Positions 1 to 9,285 of a DNA stretch of 64,000 bases are shown one piece after another. Location of the stretch: the NCBI RefSeq assembly GCF_003626655.1, contig NZ_RBAN01000001.1, forward strand, positions 2,108,001-2,172,000. The letters are read 5' to 3'. This stretch comes from Micromonospora costi. GTDB lineage: Bacteria; Actinomycetota; Actinomycetes; Mycobacteriales; Micromonosporaceae. A program made the translations under genes and the position numbers. Numbering within the stretch: the stretch's first letter is position 1; every line of letters starts with the position of its first letter. The notes beneath the pieces were generated by a model. The model saw only the letters and a list, made by a program, of their open reading frames with translations, was not told the origin of the DNA and made no database searches.

Positions 1-1
1 C

Positions 2-625
2 GGTGGCGGCTACCTGGTGCTCAGGGAGCCGTGGCCGTCGATGCTGCGCACCATCTGGGGCGACGACAACCGGTTCATCGAGACGTACTGGTCGCGCTTC
101 GGGGCCGGTGCCGGGGGCGGCGAGTCGGGCGGCGACTGGGTCTACTTCGCCGGTGACGGGGCGAAGAAGGACGACGACGGCCACATCTGGCTGCTGGGCC
201 GCGTGGACGACGTGATGCTGGTGTCGGGCCACAACATCTCGACCACCGAGGTCGAGTCGGCCCTGGTCTCCCACCCGTCGGTGGCCGAGGCCGCCGTGGT
301 CGGCGCGACCGACCCGACCACCGGTCAGGCGATCGTGGCGTTCGCCATCCCCCGGGGCAGCGTGGAGACCGGCGGCGACGCGGGCGAGCAGCTCATCGCC
401 GACCTGCGCAACCACGTCGCCCGGACGCTCGGCCCGATCGCGAAGCCGCGTCAGATCATGCTGGTGCCCGAGCTGCCGAAGACCCGCTCCGGCAAGATCA
501 TGCGGCGGCTCCTGCGGGACGTCGCGGAGCACCGGTCGCTGGGCGACGTCACCACGCTGCAGGACTCCTCGGTCATGGAGCTGATCGCGAAGGGGATGAG
601 CGGCGGCAAGTCCGACGAGGACTGA
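2..625 (+). CDS. acs: Acetyl-CoA synthetase, C-terminal part (5' truncated by window edge)
   Basis: This is the last 207 codons of an AMP-forming acetyl-CoA synthetase, which makes acetyl-CoA from acetate, ATP and CoA in the cytoplasm. The reading frame is open from the first bases, so the gene starts outside the window. Visible family signatures are GGYLVLREPWPSM at the left edge, the hinge and CoA-site block GRVDDVMLVSGHNIST, and the C-terminal KTRSGKIMRR loop, whose second lysine is the catalytic and acetylation-regulated residue in this family. The length and motif order after GGYL fit a full-length Acs. A GC-rich hairpin follows the stop, so it probably ends its transcript. Identity is secure; only the missing N-terminus limits the call. 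Confidence 0.95.
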   Translation, partial: GGGYLVLREPWPSMLRTIWGDDNRFIETYWSRFGAGAGGGESGGDWVYFAGDGAKKDDDGHIWLLGRVDDVMLVSGHNISTTEVESALVSHPSVAEAAVVGATDPTTGQAIVAFAIPRGSVETGGDAGEQLIADLRNHVARTLGPIAKPRQIMLVPELPKTRSGKIMRRLLRDVAEHRSLGDVTTLQDSSVMELIAKGMSGGKSDED

Positions 626-642
626 CCACAGGCGTACACCGT

Positions 643-673
643 GGAGGGTGGCGGCCAACGGCCGCCACCCTCC
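643..673. terminator. Perfect 14-bp hairpin after acs
   Basis: The arms at 643-656 and 660-673 are exact reverse complements around a 3-base AAC loop. There is no T-run, as is common for actinobacterial terminators. It lies 17 bases after the acs stop and isolates acs from the M6 peptidase gene. Bases 674-890 hold the presumed promoter and leader of that gene, in which I see no clear -35/-10 pair. Confidence 0.8.
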
Positions 674-890
674 GTCATGTCTTACGGGCTGCAACACCAT
701 TCGGTACACGGCGTCACATCGGTCGGTCGGAGGAACGGTGAGAAGCTGAACGGACACAGGCATGCTCCGACCCCTGTCGCTCCGGACCCCTCGTGATTTA
801 GGTTCACGCCGGTCGCGTCGCTTCGACGAACATCACATCGATGCGTATCCGGCCGTGGTCCTGCCACCCATGCCCGAGAAACGGAGCGGC

Positions 891-3686
891 ATGAACAGAA
901 AACCCCAGTCCGGGGCACGCCGACGCCTACTCGTCGCAGTGCCCGCCATCGCCCTCGCCGCCACGTCACTGACCGTGACCGGCAGCGCCTCGGCGGCCGA
1001 GCCGTCCGCCGCGGCCCGGGCGGTGATCGGGTCCGACGAGTACTACATCAACTACGCCGAGCCAGAGGTGCAGCCCGACACGGCCGGCCGTGAGGTCAAG
1101 GGCCGGGACGGCGTGTACGCCCCGCAAGGCGACGCGGCGCGGGCCTTCGACCACAAGCACGCCCGGGGCAACCCGGTCACCGCGCGGGAGCTGGCCAAGA
1201 TCGAGGCGAAGTCGATCAAGACCGGCAAGAACCCCCGGGAGATCAAGCAGGCGCCGAGCACCCAGACGGCGAAGCTGCTGACGCTGCTGGTGGAGTTCAA
1301 CGACCAGGCCAACGACGACTTCACCAACGTCATGGTGCCGCGGACGGTGTTCGAGGACCGGACCTGCATCCCCGGCACAGTGCAGAACGGCCCGAAGCAC
1401 AACCAGATCCCGAACCCGGCGAGCCTGCCGCACAAGGACAACAACTCGATGTGGGTGAACGACTTCTCGCCCGCCCACTACGACAAGATGCTCTACACCA
1501 AGACGGGCATCACCGAGCGGGTGCGCAAGGACCTCCGGGGCCCCGACGGCAAGCCCGGCATCGACCTGTCCGGCCGCACCATGCACAACATGTACCTGGA
1601 GATGTCCAAGGGCGCGTACACGGTGGACGGGCAGGCCAGCCCGTGGATCACCGTGCCGCACTCGGAGGCCTGGTACGCGGCGAACCGCTGCTTCCAGGAC
1701 GCGAACGGCAACTGGGTCGCCGGTCGTGAGCAGTCGATGAACGGCCACCCGGACAACCCGGCCGGCGCCGGCCGACTGGCCACCGACGCGATCGCCACGC
1801 TGGCCGCGAACGACCCGACCTTCCCGTGGGCCGACTACGACATCGAGGACCAGGCCGACCGTGACGGTGACGGCAACTTCTTCGAGCCGGACGGTGTGAT
1901 CGACCACCTGGTGCTGGTGCACGCCGGCAAGGGCAAGTCCAGCGGCGGCGGCGCGCAGGGCGTCTACGCCGTGTGGGCGCACTCCTCCTCGGTGCCGGGC
2001 GGCTTCACCATCCCGGGCACCAACCTCCAGGTGTCGAACTACATCGTGCAGCCGGAGGACGCCGGCGTCGGCGTGTTCGCGCACGAGTTCGGCCACGACC
2101 TCGGTCTGCCGGACCTGTACGACACCTCCGGCAACGCCGACTCGGACGTGGACTTCTGGGACCTGATGGCCTCCGGTTCGCACTCCGGTGAGATCTTCCA
2201 GGCGCTGCCGACGCACATGGGCATCTGGGACAAGTGGGTGCTCGGCTGGGCCGACCCGCTCACCGTGGCCCCCGGCTCGCGTCCGCGCAGCGTGGAACTC
2301 GGGCAGACCTCGCGTACGCCGGTCGGCACCGCGGACGGCATCAAGGTCGACCTGCCGGACAAGGTCATCACGCTGGCCGAGCCGCACAGCGGCGCGAACA
2401 TGTGGCACAGCGGCAACGACCAGGACTGGGCCGACGTCAAGCTGACCCGGTCGATCGCCGTGCCGAACGCGGCCGACGCGAAGTTCTGGATGTGGAACAA
2501 CTACGTCATCGAGGCGGACTGGGACTACGGCTTCGTCGAGGTGTCGACCGACGGCGGGGCCACCTGGGCCGAGCAGAAGGTGTACGACGAGGCCGGCACC
2601 GTGGTCACCACCCCGGACAACTACCCGGACCCGAACGGCCGGATGAACGACTTCGGGGGCAAGAAGTACGGCCTGACCGGCGGCACCGACGGTTGGCGGC
2701 ACGACTACGTCGACCTGTCGTCGTACGCGGGGACGACCATCCAGCTGCGCCTGCGCTACGCCACCGACGAGGCGTTCGTGGAGCGGGGCTGGTTCGCCGA
2801 CGACTTCTCGGTCACCGGCGGCGGTGCCACCACCTGGAGCGACGACGTCGAGAGCGGTGCCAACGGCTGGACGGGTACCGGCGGCACCTGGGTCGACACG
2901 ACCGGTGAGGGCTGGAACATCGACAGCGGCACCATGGTCCAGGCGCACTACTACCTGGCCGAGTGGCGCAACTTCGACGGCTTCGACAAGGGCCTGAAGT
3001 ACGCGTACGACACGGTCTACTCGCGTGACGCGTGGAAGGTCGACCGGATCGCGTACAACGCCCCGGGCATGCTGGTCTGGTACCGGGACACCGCGCTCGG
3101 CGACGTCAACCACGTCACCGGGCAGCTCACGGCCCTGCCCAGCTACGGCGCCAAGGGTGGTCTGCTCATCGTCGACTCGCACTTCGACCCGTTCCGTCGC
3201 ACGGGCGAGGCGGCCGTGAAGGACCCGTCGGTGACCGACAACCTGCCCAGCCGTCCGCAGTCGTCGAACGCGGCGTTCTCGCTGAACCGGACGTACCCGT
3301 TCCAGGAGTGCCTGGAGGCGGCGGACGAGCCGTACAGCGAGTACTGCACCAAGTTCGGCTCGCAGCCGGCGGTGAAGGGCTTCACCGACGCCAAGGGCTG
3401 GTACCCGGGCATCGAGATCCGGGACGACGGGGCGTACGCCCGCGACAGCGACGCCTCCGTGGTGGTCCCGTCGCGGGACAACGCTCCGTACACCACCCGG
3501 GTGACCAACCCGGACGGCACACCGGCTCCGGAGTACTACGGCGTGACCCTCGGCAACGGCGCGATCGTGCTGGGCACCGGCAACCCGGGTGACCAGGGCG
3601 TCAACTACGGCGTCTCGCTCACGATCAAGAAGGCCGAGCGGGACAACACCTCCGCCACGATCTACGTGACCCCGGCGAGGAACTGA
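891..3686 (+). CDS. Secreted M6 family metallopeptidase (immune inhibitor A-like), copy 1
   Basis: A 931-residue secreted zinc endopeptidase. I choose the ATG at 891, behind ACGGAGC, rather than in-frame starts further upstream, because it opens a Sec signal peptide: basic GARRR, a hydrophobic stretch and an ASA-A cleavage region near residue 37. The zinc site is HEFGHDLGLPD, with His398, Glu399 and His402. Before it lies a calcium-loop-like block, DRDGDGNFFEPDG, also present in both paralogues. After the catalytic domain come two beta-rich segments with VSTDGGATW, typical of the MAM/VEG-like C-terminal region of InhA proteins. It is the longest of three tandem copies. The substrate cannot be read from the sequence. 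Confidence 0.92.
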   Translation: MNRKPQSGARRRLLVAVPAIALAATSLTVTGSASAAEPSAAARAVIGSDEYYINYAEPEVQPDTAGREVKGRDGVYAPQGDAARAFDHKHARGNPVTARELAKIEAKSIKTGKNPREIKQAPSTQTAKLLTLLVEFNDQANDDFTNVMVPRTVFEDRTCIPGTVQNGPKHNQIPNPASLPHKDNNSMWVNDFSPAHYDKMLYTKTGITERVRKDLRGPDGKPGIDLSGRTMHNMYLEMSKGAYTVDGQASPWITVPHSEAWYAANRCFQDANGNWVAGREQSMNGHPDNPAGAGRLATDAIATLAANDPTFPWADYDIEDQADRDGDGNFFEPDGVIDHLVLVHAGKGKSSGGGAQGVYAVWAHSSSVPGGFTIPGTNLQVSNYIVQPEDAGVGVFAHEFGHDLGLPDLYDTSGNADSDVDFWDLMASGSHSGEIFQALPTHMGIWDKWVLGWADPLTVAPGSRPRSVELGQTSRTPVGTADGIKVDLPDKVITLAEPHSGANMWHSGNDQDWADVKLTRSIAVPNAADAKFWMWNNYVIEADWDYGFVEVSTDGGATWAEQKVYDEAGTVVTTPDNYPDPNGRMNDFGGKKYGLTGGTDGWRHDYVDLSSYAGTTIQLRLRYATDEAFVERGWFADDFSVTGGGATTWSDDVESGANGWTGTGGTWVDTTGEGWNIDSGTMVQAHYYLAEWRNFDGFDKGLKYAYDTVYSRDAWKVDRIAYNAPGMLVWYRDTALGDVNHVTGQLTALPSYGAKGGLLIVDSHFDPFRRTGEAAVKDPSVTDNLPSRPQSSNAAFSLNRTYPFQECLEAADEPYSEYCTKFGSQPAVKGFTDAKGWYPGIEIRDDGAYARDSDASVVVPSRDNAPYTTRVTNPDGTPAPEYYGVTLGNGAIVLGTGNPGDQGVNYGVSLTIKKAERDNTSATIYVTPARN

Positions 3687-3707
3687 CCCGGTCTGCCGAC
3701 CCACGGC

Positions 3708-3740
3708 GGCCCGTCCGGAGCAGCACGCTCCGGACGGGCC
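3708..3740. terminator. 14-bp hairpin after M6 copy 1
   Basis: Arms 3708-3721 and 3727-3740 pair perfectly around the loop AGCAC, 22 bases after the stop codon. It has no T-run. It implies that copy 2 has its own promoter in 3741-4055, a stretch with visibly lower GC. Confidence 0.8.
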
Positions 3741-3995
3741 GTCCGTCTGTTACGGCGGAAGACTCTTCCACGCCGCCGACGTGACGTTCTCGCGGACGTC
3801 AGCGCTCCCCTCAGGGGACCTCATAATCCCTGTCACGAAGAGTGATCGTGGCCGAAACGTAACGTAAACGGTTGCCCAAGGCGACGGCCGGTACGAGATA
3901 ACTTGTCCTACTAAAACACGCCAGACAGCGCGCCAGGGATCGGCAATTGACTCGTGACAACCGCTCAGCTCTCTGTCAGGGTGAGTGACGCATCT

Positions 3996-4029
3996 CATGA
4001 CAGTGACTGCTTCGGCAAGGCCTGTCATG
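3996..4029. promoter_or_regulatory. CATGACAG/CTGTCATG inverted repeat in the leader of M6 copy 2
   Basis: Perfect 8-bp arms (3996-4003 and 4022-4029) flank an 18-base spacer and end 12 bases before the Shine-Dalgarno sequence of the next gene. A further TGTCA occurs just upstream near 3974. It could be an operator or a leader hairpin. The intergenic stretch 3741-4055 holds no gene that I can see. Confidence 0.4.
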
Positions 4030-4055
4030 TAACAGATCCACAAAGGAGGAGACCT

Positions 4056-6362
4056 TTGAGGAGACGAGTCACAGCCGGCCTGGCCACCGCCACGGCCGCG
4101 CTGCTGGCGGCGGGAGTCGTGGCGACGCCGGCCTCCGGCGCCCCGGCGGCGGGCCCGACCCCCGGTTCCGACAAGGCGAAGCACGGCCGGGACAACCTGC
4201 CTGACCCCAAGGCGGATCAGCAGCGGGAACTCCGGAAGCAGGCCATCGCCGACCTGCTCGCCGGCAAGGCCAAGCTTCAGAAGCGCAACGGCTCCGAGGT
4301 CATCCAGGTCAAGGACGACCTGTTCGTCGAGTACCAGCAGCCGCCGAAGACCGACCCGATCTTCACGATGCTCGTCAACTTCGGCGACCAGACCGACCCG
4401 CGGACCGGCGGAGCCCCGGGTCCCGTGGTCAACCAGATCCCGGAACCCGACCGGAACTGGGACGGCAGCGCCACCGACGACAACAGCACGCTGTGGCGGC
4501 CGGACTTCCACCGCGAGCACTACGTCGACATGTTCTACGGTGACGGCGAGTCGATGCGGGACTTCTACCTGAAGCAGTCCGGCGGCCGGTACACCGTCGG
4601 CGGCGACGTCAGCGACTGGGTCACCGTGCCGTTCAACGAGGCTCGGTACGGCTCGAACGAGATTCCGGAGAGCGACGGCTACTGGAACTTCGTCAAGGAC
4701 AGCGCCACCGCCTGGTACGACTCGCAGGTCGCCGCCGGCAAGTCCTCGGCGCAGATCAAGGAGTACCTGGCCCAGTTCGACGTGTGGGACCGGTACGACT
4801 TCGACGGTGACGGCGACTTCAACGAGCCCGACGGCTACATCGACCACTTCCAGGCGGTGCACGCCGGCGAGGGCGAGGAGGCCGGTGGCGGTGCCGAGGG
4901 CGAGGACGCCATCTGGTCGCACCGCTGGGCCGCGTTCCCGAACCTGGCCGGCACCGCCGGCCCGGAGGGCAACAAGTCCGGCGGCGTGCAGATCGGTGAC
5001 ACCGGCATGTGGATCCGTGACTACACCACGGAGCCGGAGAACGGTGGTCTGGGCGTGTTCGCCCACGAGTACGGCCACGACCTCGGTCTGCCGGACCTGT
5101 ACGACACCGCCGGCGGCGACAACGGTGTCGGGTTCTGGAGCCTCATGTCCTCGGGTTCGTGGCTGAGCCACGGCACCGACGACATCGGATCCACCCCGGG
5201 CTACATGGACCCGTGGTCCAAGCTCTTCCTCGGCTGGCTGAACTACTCGACCGTGGACGAGAACAGCGGGGCCACCCAGGTCACCCTCGGGCCGGCCGGC
5301 GACAGCGACGGTCCGAAGGCGCAGGCCGTCGTGGTCAACCTGCCCTCGCAGACGCAGACCACCGAGTACAACACGCCGTTCGGCGGGTCGTACGAGTGGT
5401 GGGGCGGCAGCGCGGACGACCTGAACACCACGCTGACCCGGCAGCTGGACCTGACCGGTGCGACGTCCGCGTCGATCACCGCGAAGGCCCAGTACGACAC
5501 GGAAGAGGACTACGACTTCTTCTACGCCGAGGTCTCCAACGACGGCGGGGCGACCTGGACCCAGCTGGGCAACGCGGCGATCGATCCCGGTGAGACCGGC
5601 ATCGACGGCTCCACCAGCGGCGCCTGGGTGGACCTGACCTACGACCTGTCCGCGTTCGCCGGGCAGAACGTGCAGTTCCGATACCGCTACGCCAGCGACG
5701 GTGGCGTGCACTTCGCGGGCCTCTTCCTCGACAACATCTCGCTCGTGAAGAACGGTTCGGCCGTCTGGACGGACGACGCCGAGACCCAGGCCGCCGAGTG
5801 GGCCGTGAAGGGCTTCACCCGGATCACCGGCTCGGTCACCGACGTCTACCCCCGCTTCTACATCGCGGAGAACCGGACCTACTTCGGGTACGACGACACG
5901 CTGCGGACCGGTGGGTACAACTTCGGATACGGCAACACCCGCCCGGACTTCGTGGACCGGTTCTCGAACCAGCCCGGCATGCTGGTCTGGTACGTGAACT
6001 ACGCGTACGGCGACAACAACACCTCGGCGCACCCGGGCTACGGCCTCAACCTGCCGGTCGACGTCCGGCCGGACGCGATCAAGGTGAAGAACCAGGGCAC
6101 GATCACCAACCGTCGTAACGGCTACGACGGCACGTTCAGCCTCTACACCAAGCCGGCGCAGACCTTCCGCCTCAACGGGGTGGCGATCACCGTGCCGGAG
6201 CTCAAGCCGAACGCGGTGTTCGACGACACCCGGGCCAACCGCTACTGGACCGCCAACAACGAGCAGAACTCGGTGAAGGTGGCCGGTACCGGCACTCGGA
6301 TCGAGATCCTGGAGCAGGGCACCAACCCGACCGACGACATGGTCGTGAAGGTCACCAACTGA
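4056..6362 (+). CDS. Secreted M6 family metallopeptidase, copy 2 (TTG start)
   Basis: A 768-residue exported zinc peptidase. The start is TTG at 4056: an ideal AAAGGAGG lies at 4042-4049, six bases before it, and translation from there begins with a compact signal peptide (RRRVTAG, then an Ala/Leu core ending ASGAPA). The longer in-frame extension to 3954 lacks these features. The catalytic motif is HEYGHDLGLPD with His337, Glu338 and His341. The calcium-loop-like DFDGDGDFNEPDGYIDH and the later VSNDGGATW segment match copy 1. It differs from copy 1 by a shorter N-terminal region and a shorter C-terminus. Its own T-tailed terminator follows, so it is probably a single-gene transcript. Confidence 0.92.
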   Translation: MRRRVTAGLATATAALLAAGVVATPASGAPAAGPTPGSDKAKHGRDNLPDPKADQQRELRKQAIADLLAGKAKLQKRNGSEVIQVKDDLFVEYQQPPKTDPIFTMLVNFGDQTDPRTGGAPGPVVNQIPEPDRNWDGSATDDNSTLWRPDFHREHYVDMFYGDGESMRDFYLKQSGGRYTVGGDVSDWVTVPFNEARYGSNEIPESDGYWNFVKDSATAWYDSQVAAGKSSAQIKEYLAQFDVWDRYDFDGDGDFNEPDGYIDHFQAVHAGEGEEAGGGAEGEDAIWSHRWAAFPNLAGTAGPEGNKSGGVQIGDTGMWIRDYTTEPENGGLGVFAHEYGHDLGLPDLYDTAGGDNGVGFWSLMSSGSWLSHGTDDIGSTPGYMDPWSKLFLGWLNYSTVDENSGATQVTLGPAGDSDGPKAQAVVVNLPSQTQTTEYNTPFGGSYEWWGGSADDLNTTLTRQLDLTGATSASITAKAQYDTEEDYDFFYAEVSNDGGATWTQLGNAAIDPGETGIDGSTSGAWVDLTYDLSAFAGQNVQFRYRYASDGGVHFAGLFLDNISLVKNGSAVWTDDAETQAAEWAVKGFTRITGSVTDVYPRFYIAENRTYFGYDDTLRTGGYNFGYGNTRPDFVDRFSNQPGMLVWYVNYAYGDNNTSAHPGYGLNLPVDVRPDAIKVKNQGTITNRRNGYDGTFSLYTKPAQTFRLNGVAITVPELKPNAVFDDTRANRYWTANNEQNSVKVAGTGTRIEILEQGTNPTDDMVVKVTN

Positions 6363-6376
6363 TCCATCGATCAATC

Positions 6377-6415
6377 GTGGGGCCGGTGGCGGAGACGCCG
6401 CCGGCCCCACTTTTT
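6377..6415 (+). terminator. Intrinsic terminator with T-run after M6 copy 2
   Basis: A 15-bp stem (6377-6391 with 6396-6410, one G-T wobble) with a GAGA loop is followed directly by TTTTT at 6411-6415. It is the most classical terminator in the window. Bases 6416-6671 form the leader of copy 3 and hold no gene; a TTGACA hexamer (6489-6494) has no convincing -10 partner, and TCCCAC/GTGGGA (6600-6613) can form a small hairpin. Confidence 0.9.
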
Positions 6416-6671
6416 CGTGCCTCTGACGATTTGATCGAAATGCGCCGCTGCACGTGCGAGCCCGGCGGTCCGCCCCTGCTGGGGGACATTGACAGAGCGC
6501 TCAGGGTGTGACGGCTGACGACGGAGCAAACAAAATCTTGCAACAAATCGATGTGTCTGTCTTCCCACCTGTCCCGCCAGTGTCTATGTTCACCATTGGT
6601 CCCACCCGTGGGATCGATCTTCACCGGTCCGTACCCCCGTAGGGCCGGTTCCCTCACACCGGAGGTACCAC

Positions 6672-9110
6672 GTGCGCAAAGTCGCAGTGGGTCTGCTCGG
6701 GCTCTCACTGACGGCGACAGGTCTGGCTTTCGGCCCGTCCGCGTCGGCGGCGCCCCAGCCCAAAATGCCGGCAGCCGCTCCTACCGCAGCAGAGCCGCAG
6801 GCACTGAAGGACGAACTCCCCGACAAGCTCGAGGAGAAGCGTCGGGCGCTGCGCCAGGAGGGCCTCAGCGAGGTCCTGAGCGGCCGTAGCAAGCCCATGG
6901 AGGTCAACGGAAGCACGGTCGTCAAGGTCGGCGAGACGAACGGCCCCGGCGCCAACGCCCGGACGCTCGCCGCCGGCACGCAGAAGAAGCACCAGTACGT
7001 CGAGCTCAAGCGCGAGCGCACCGACAAGATCTTCGTGATCCTGGCGGAGTTCGGCGACCAGCGTCACCCGGCGTACCCGGACAAGGACATGAACCCGGAC
7101 ATCGCCGGGCCGACCACCTTCGACGGGCCGCTGCACAACCAGATCCCGCAGCCCAACCGGGCGGTCGACAACTCCACCGTCTGGCAGCCGGACTTCAGCC
7201 CGGAGCACTTCCGTCAGCTCTACTTCGGCACCAACCCGGGCGACGAGTCGCTGAAGCAGTACTACGAGGCGCAATCCTCGGGCCGCTACACGGTTGACGG
7301 CATGGTCACCGACTGGGTGAAGGTCCCGTACAACGAGGCCCGCTACGGCCGCTCGGACGACCCGATCCCGGACCCGGAACCGGGCGAGGAGCCGGACCCG
7401 CGCGACGACCCGGCGGTCTGCGGCGACAACGTCTGCTCGAACACCTGGGACCTGATCCGCGACGCCATCAACGTCTGGTACAACGACCAGAAGGCCAAGG
7501 GCCGCACCGAGGCCCAGATCGCGGCGGACCTGAAGTCGTACGACACCTGGGACCGGTTCGACTACGACGGCGACGCCAACTTCAACGAGCCGGACGGCTA
7601 CATCGACCACTTCCAGATCGTCCACTCCGGTGGCGACCAGGCCGACGGTGACCCGCACCAGGGCGAGGACGCGATCTGGAGCCACCGCTGGTCGGCGTTC
7701 AACAGCTCGCCCGTCGGCCCGCCGAGCTTCCCGATCGGCGGCACCCAGATCGGCAACACCGGTCTCTGGGTCCGCGACTACACGATCCAGCCGGAGAACG
7801 GTGGCCGGAGCGTCTTCTACCACGAGTACGGCCACGACCTCGGCCTGCCGGACGACTACGGCCCGGCCGACAACAGCAACGAGCACTGGACCCTGATGGC
7901 CCAGAGCCGGCTCGGCGCCAAGAACGACGCCGGCATCGGCGAGCGCGGTGGCGACCTGGGCGCGTGGAACAAGCTCCAGTTGGGCTGGCTCGACTACGAG
8001 GTGGTCGTGGCGGGCCAGAAGCGCACGCTCAACCTGGGCCCGCAGGAGTACAACTCGAAGGACGCGCAGGCCGTGGTGGTGGTGCTGCCCCAACGGGAGT
8101 ACACGTTCAACTACGGCGCACCGTACGAGGGCTCGAAGCAGTACTTCTCCGGGAACGAGGACGACCTCAACAGAAGCATGACGAGGACGTTCGACCTCAC
8201 CGGGAAGACTTCGGCTGCGCTGTCCCTGAAGGGCAAGTACGCCATCGAGCAGGGCTTCGACTACCTCTACTTCGAGGGCTCGACGGACGGCGGGCAGACC
8301 TGGACCGACCTGGACGGCACGGTCAACGGCCGGCCGATGGGCCGGGACGGGGCCGACCGACCGGCCCTCGACGGCAGCAGCAACGGCGCCTGGGCGGACA
8401 TCAACATCCCGCTGAACGCTCTCGCCGGCAAGGTCGCGCAGGTTCGCCTGCACTACGTGACCGACGGTGGCGTCTCCGAGGGCGGCTTCTTCGGTGACGC
8501 GATCACCGTGACGGCCGACGGCCAGCCGATCTTCAGCGACGGCGCCGAGACCGCGGACGCGGGCTGGGACCTCGGTGGCTGGGAGGTCGTCGGCGCGACC
8601 TACACCCGGCTGTTCGACAACTTCTACATCGCCGGCAACCGGTCGTACGTCTCGTACGACAAGTACCTGAAGACCGGCCCGTACTTCTTCGGCTACGCGA
8701 ACACCCGCCCGGACTGGGTGGACCACTACGCGTACCAGGAGGGCCTGCTCATCTCGTACTGGAACACCCGCTGGCCGGACAACAACACTGTCGCCCACCC
8801 CGGCGAGGGCCGAAACCTGTACATCGACGCGCACCCGCGCCCGATCTACAACCTCTCCGGCCAGCCGTGGCGGGCCCGGGTCCAGGTGTACGACGCGCCG
8901 TTCAGCCTCAAGAAGGCCGACTCGTTCACGCTGCACCTGAACAGCCAGCCGAGCTACATCCGGGGCCAGGCCGCCGAGCCGCTGTTCGACGACACCAAGA
9001 AGTACTTCTACGAGGAGCTGCCGAACCACGGCGTCAAGCTCCCCGCGGCCGGTGTCAAGATCAAGGTTCTGGAGCAGGACGGCACTGCCATGAAGATCCG
9101 CGTTTCCTGA
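6672..9110 (+). CDS. Secreted M6 family metallopeptidase, copy 3
   Basis: An 812-residue exported zinc peptidase starting at GTG 6672, six bases after GGAGG at 6661-6665. The signal peptide runs from basic MRK through a hydrophobic core to SASAAPQ. The zinc site is HEYGHDLGLPD (His384, Glu385, His388), and the calcium-loop-like block YDGDANFNEPDG precedes it. Copy 3 is closer to copy 2 than to copy 1 in block layout (for example NEPDGYIDHFQ is shared), but carries an acidic, proline-rich insertion with two cysteines (around VCGDNVC) before the catalytic region. The predicted product is extracellular; its substrate is unknown. Confidence 0.92.
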   Translation: MRKVAVGLLGLSLTATGLAFGPSASAAPQPKMPAAAPTAAEPQALKDELPDKLEEKRRALRQEGLSEVLSGRSKPMEVNGSTVVKVGETNGPGANARTLAAGTQKKHQYVELKRERTDKIFVILAEFGDQRHPAYPDKDMNPDIAGPTTFDGPLHNQIPQPNRAVDNSTVWQPDFSPEHFRQLYFGTNPGDESLKQYYEAQSSGRYTVDGMVTDWVKVPYNEARYGRSDDPIPDPEPGEEPDPRDDPAVCGDNVCSNTWDLIRDAINVWYNDQKAKGRTEAQIAADLKSYDTWDRFDYDGDANFNEPDGYIDHFQIVHSGGDQADGDPHQGEDAIWSHRWSAFNSSPVGPPSFPIGGTQIGNTGLWVRDYTIQPENGGRSVFYHEYGHDLGLPDDYGPADNSNEHWTLMAQSRLGAKNDAGIGERGGDLGAWNKLQLGWLDYEVVVAGQKRTLNLGPQEYNSKDAQAVVVVLPQREYTFNYGAPYEGSKQYFSGNEDDLNRSMTRTFDLTGKTSAALSLKGKYAIEQGFDYLYFEGSTDGGQTWTDLDGTVNGRPMGRDGADRPALDGSSNGAWADINIPLNALAGKVAQVRLHYVTDGGVSEGGFFGDAITVTADGQPIFSDGAETADAGWDLGGWEVVGATYTRLFDNFYIAGNRSYVSYDKYLKTGPYFFGYANTRPDWVDHYAYQEGLLISYWNTRWPDNNTVAHPGEGRNLYIDAHPRPIYNLSGQPWRARVQVYDAPFSLKKADSFTLHLNSQPSYIRGQAAEPLFDDTKKYFYEELPNHGVKLPAAGVKIKVLEQDGTAMKIRVS

Positions 9111-9122
9111 TCCGGCAACGGT

Positions 9123-9165
9123 GACGACGGCGGCGGCGCCCGGGAATCCCCGGGCGCCGTCGTCG
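9123..9165. terminator. GC-rich hairpin after M6 copy 3
   Basis: GGCGCCCGGG and CCCGGGCGCC pair around a short AATC loop, and an outer GACGAC/GTCGTC extends the stem past a small left-side bulge. It begins about 12 bases after the stop of copy 3. The reading frame of the next gene could in principle be extended back through this hairpin, which argues against that longer start. Confidence 0.75.
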
Positions 9166-9172
9166 TTCCCGT

Positions 9173-9231
9173 TTCCGGCACGCCGGTCGCAACCCGTCGC
9201 CGTTCCGGCACGCCGGTCGCAACCCGTCGCC
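9173..9231. repeat. Two tandem copies of a 29-base unit (30-base period)
   Basis: The unit starting TTCCGGCACGCCGG occurs at 9173-9201 and again at 9203-9231. Each unit contains the small palindrome CCGGCACGCCGG. The period is a multiple of three, so if translated in the frame of the downstream lipoprotein it would repeat a ten-residue PARRSQPVAV-like block. With only two copies it is not a CRISPR array. Confidence 0.8.
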
Positions 9232-9285
9232 ACGCCGCAGCGGCGGGGCGGGAACCGCCAGCGGCCCTCGCGCCGTCCAAGGACC

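Noticed and set aside
966-3704. 912-codon minus-strand open frame opposite M6 copy 1, and similar long frames at 3750-6410 and 6705-9560
   Set aside because: They are mirror frames of GC-rich coding DNA: Val/Arg/Gly/His-biased, no family motifs, while the plus strand has intact signal peptides and zinc sites.
9173-9231. Possible CRISPR repeats
   Set aside because: Only two copies, spacing of one base, no cas genes; it is a simple tandem duplication.
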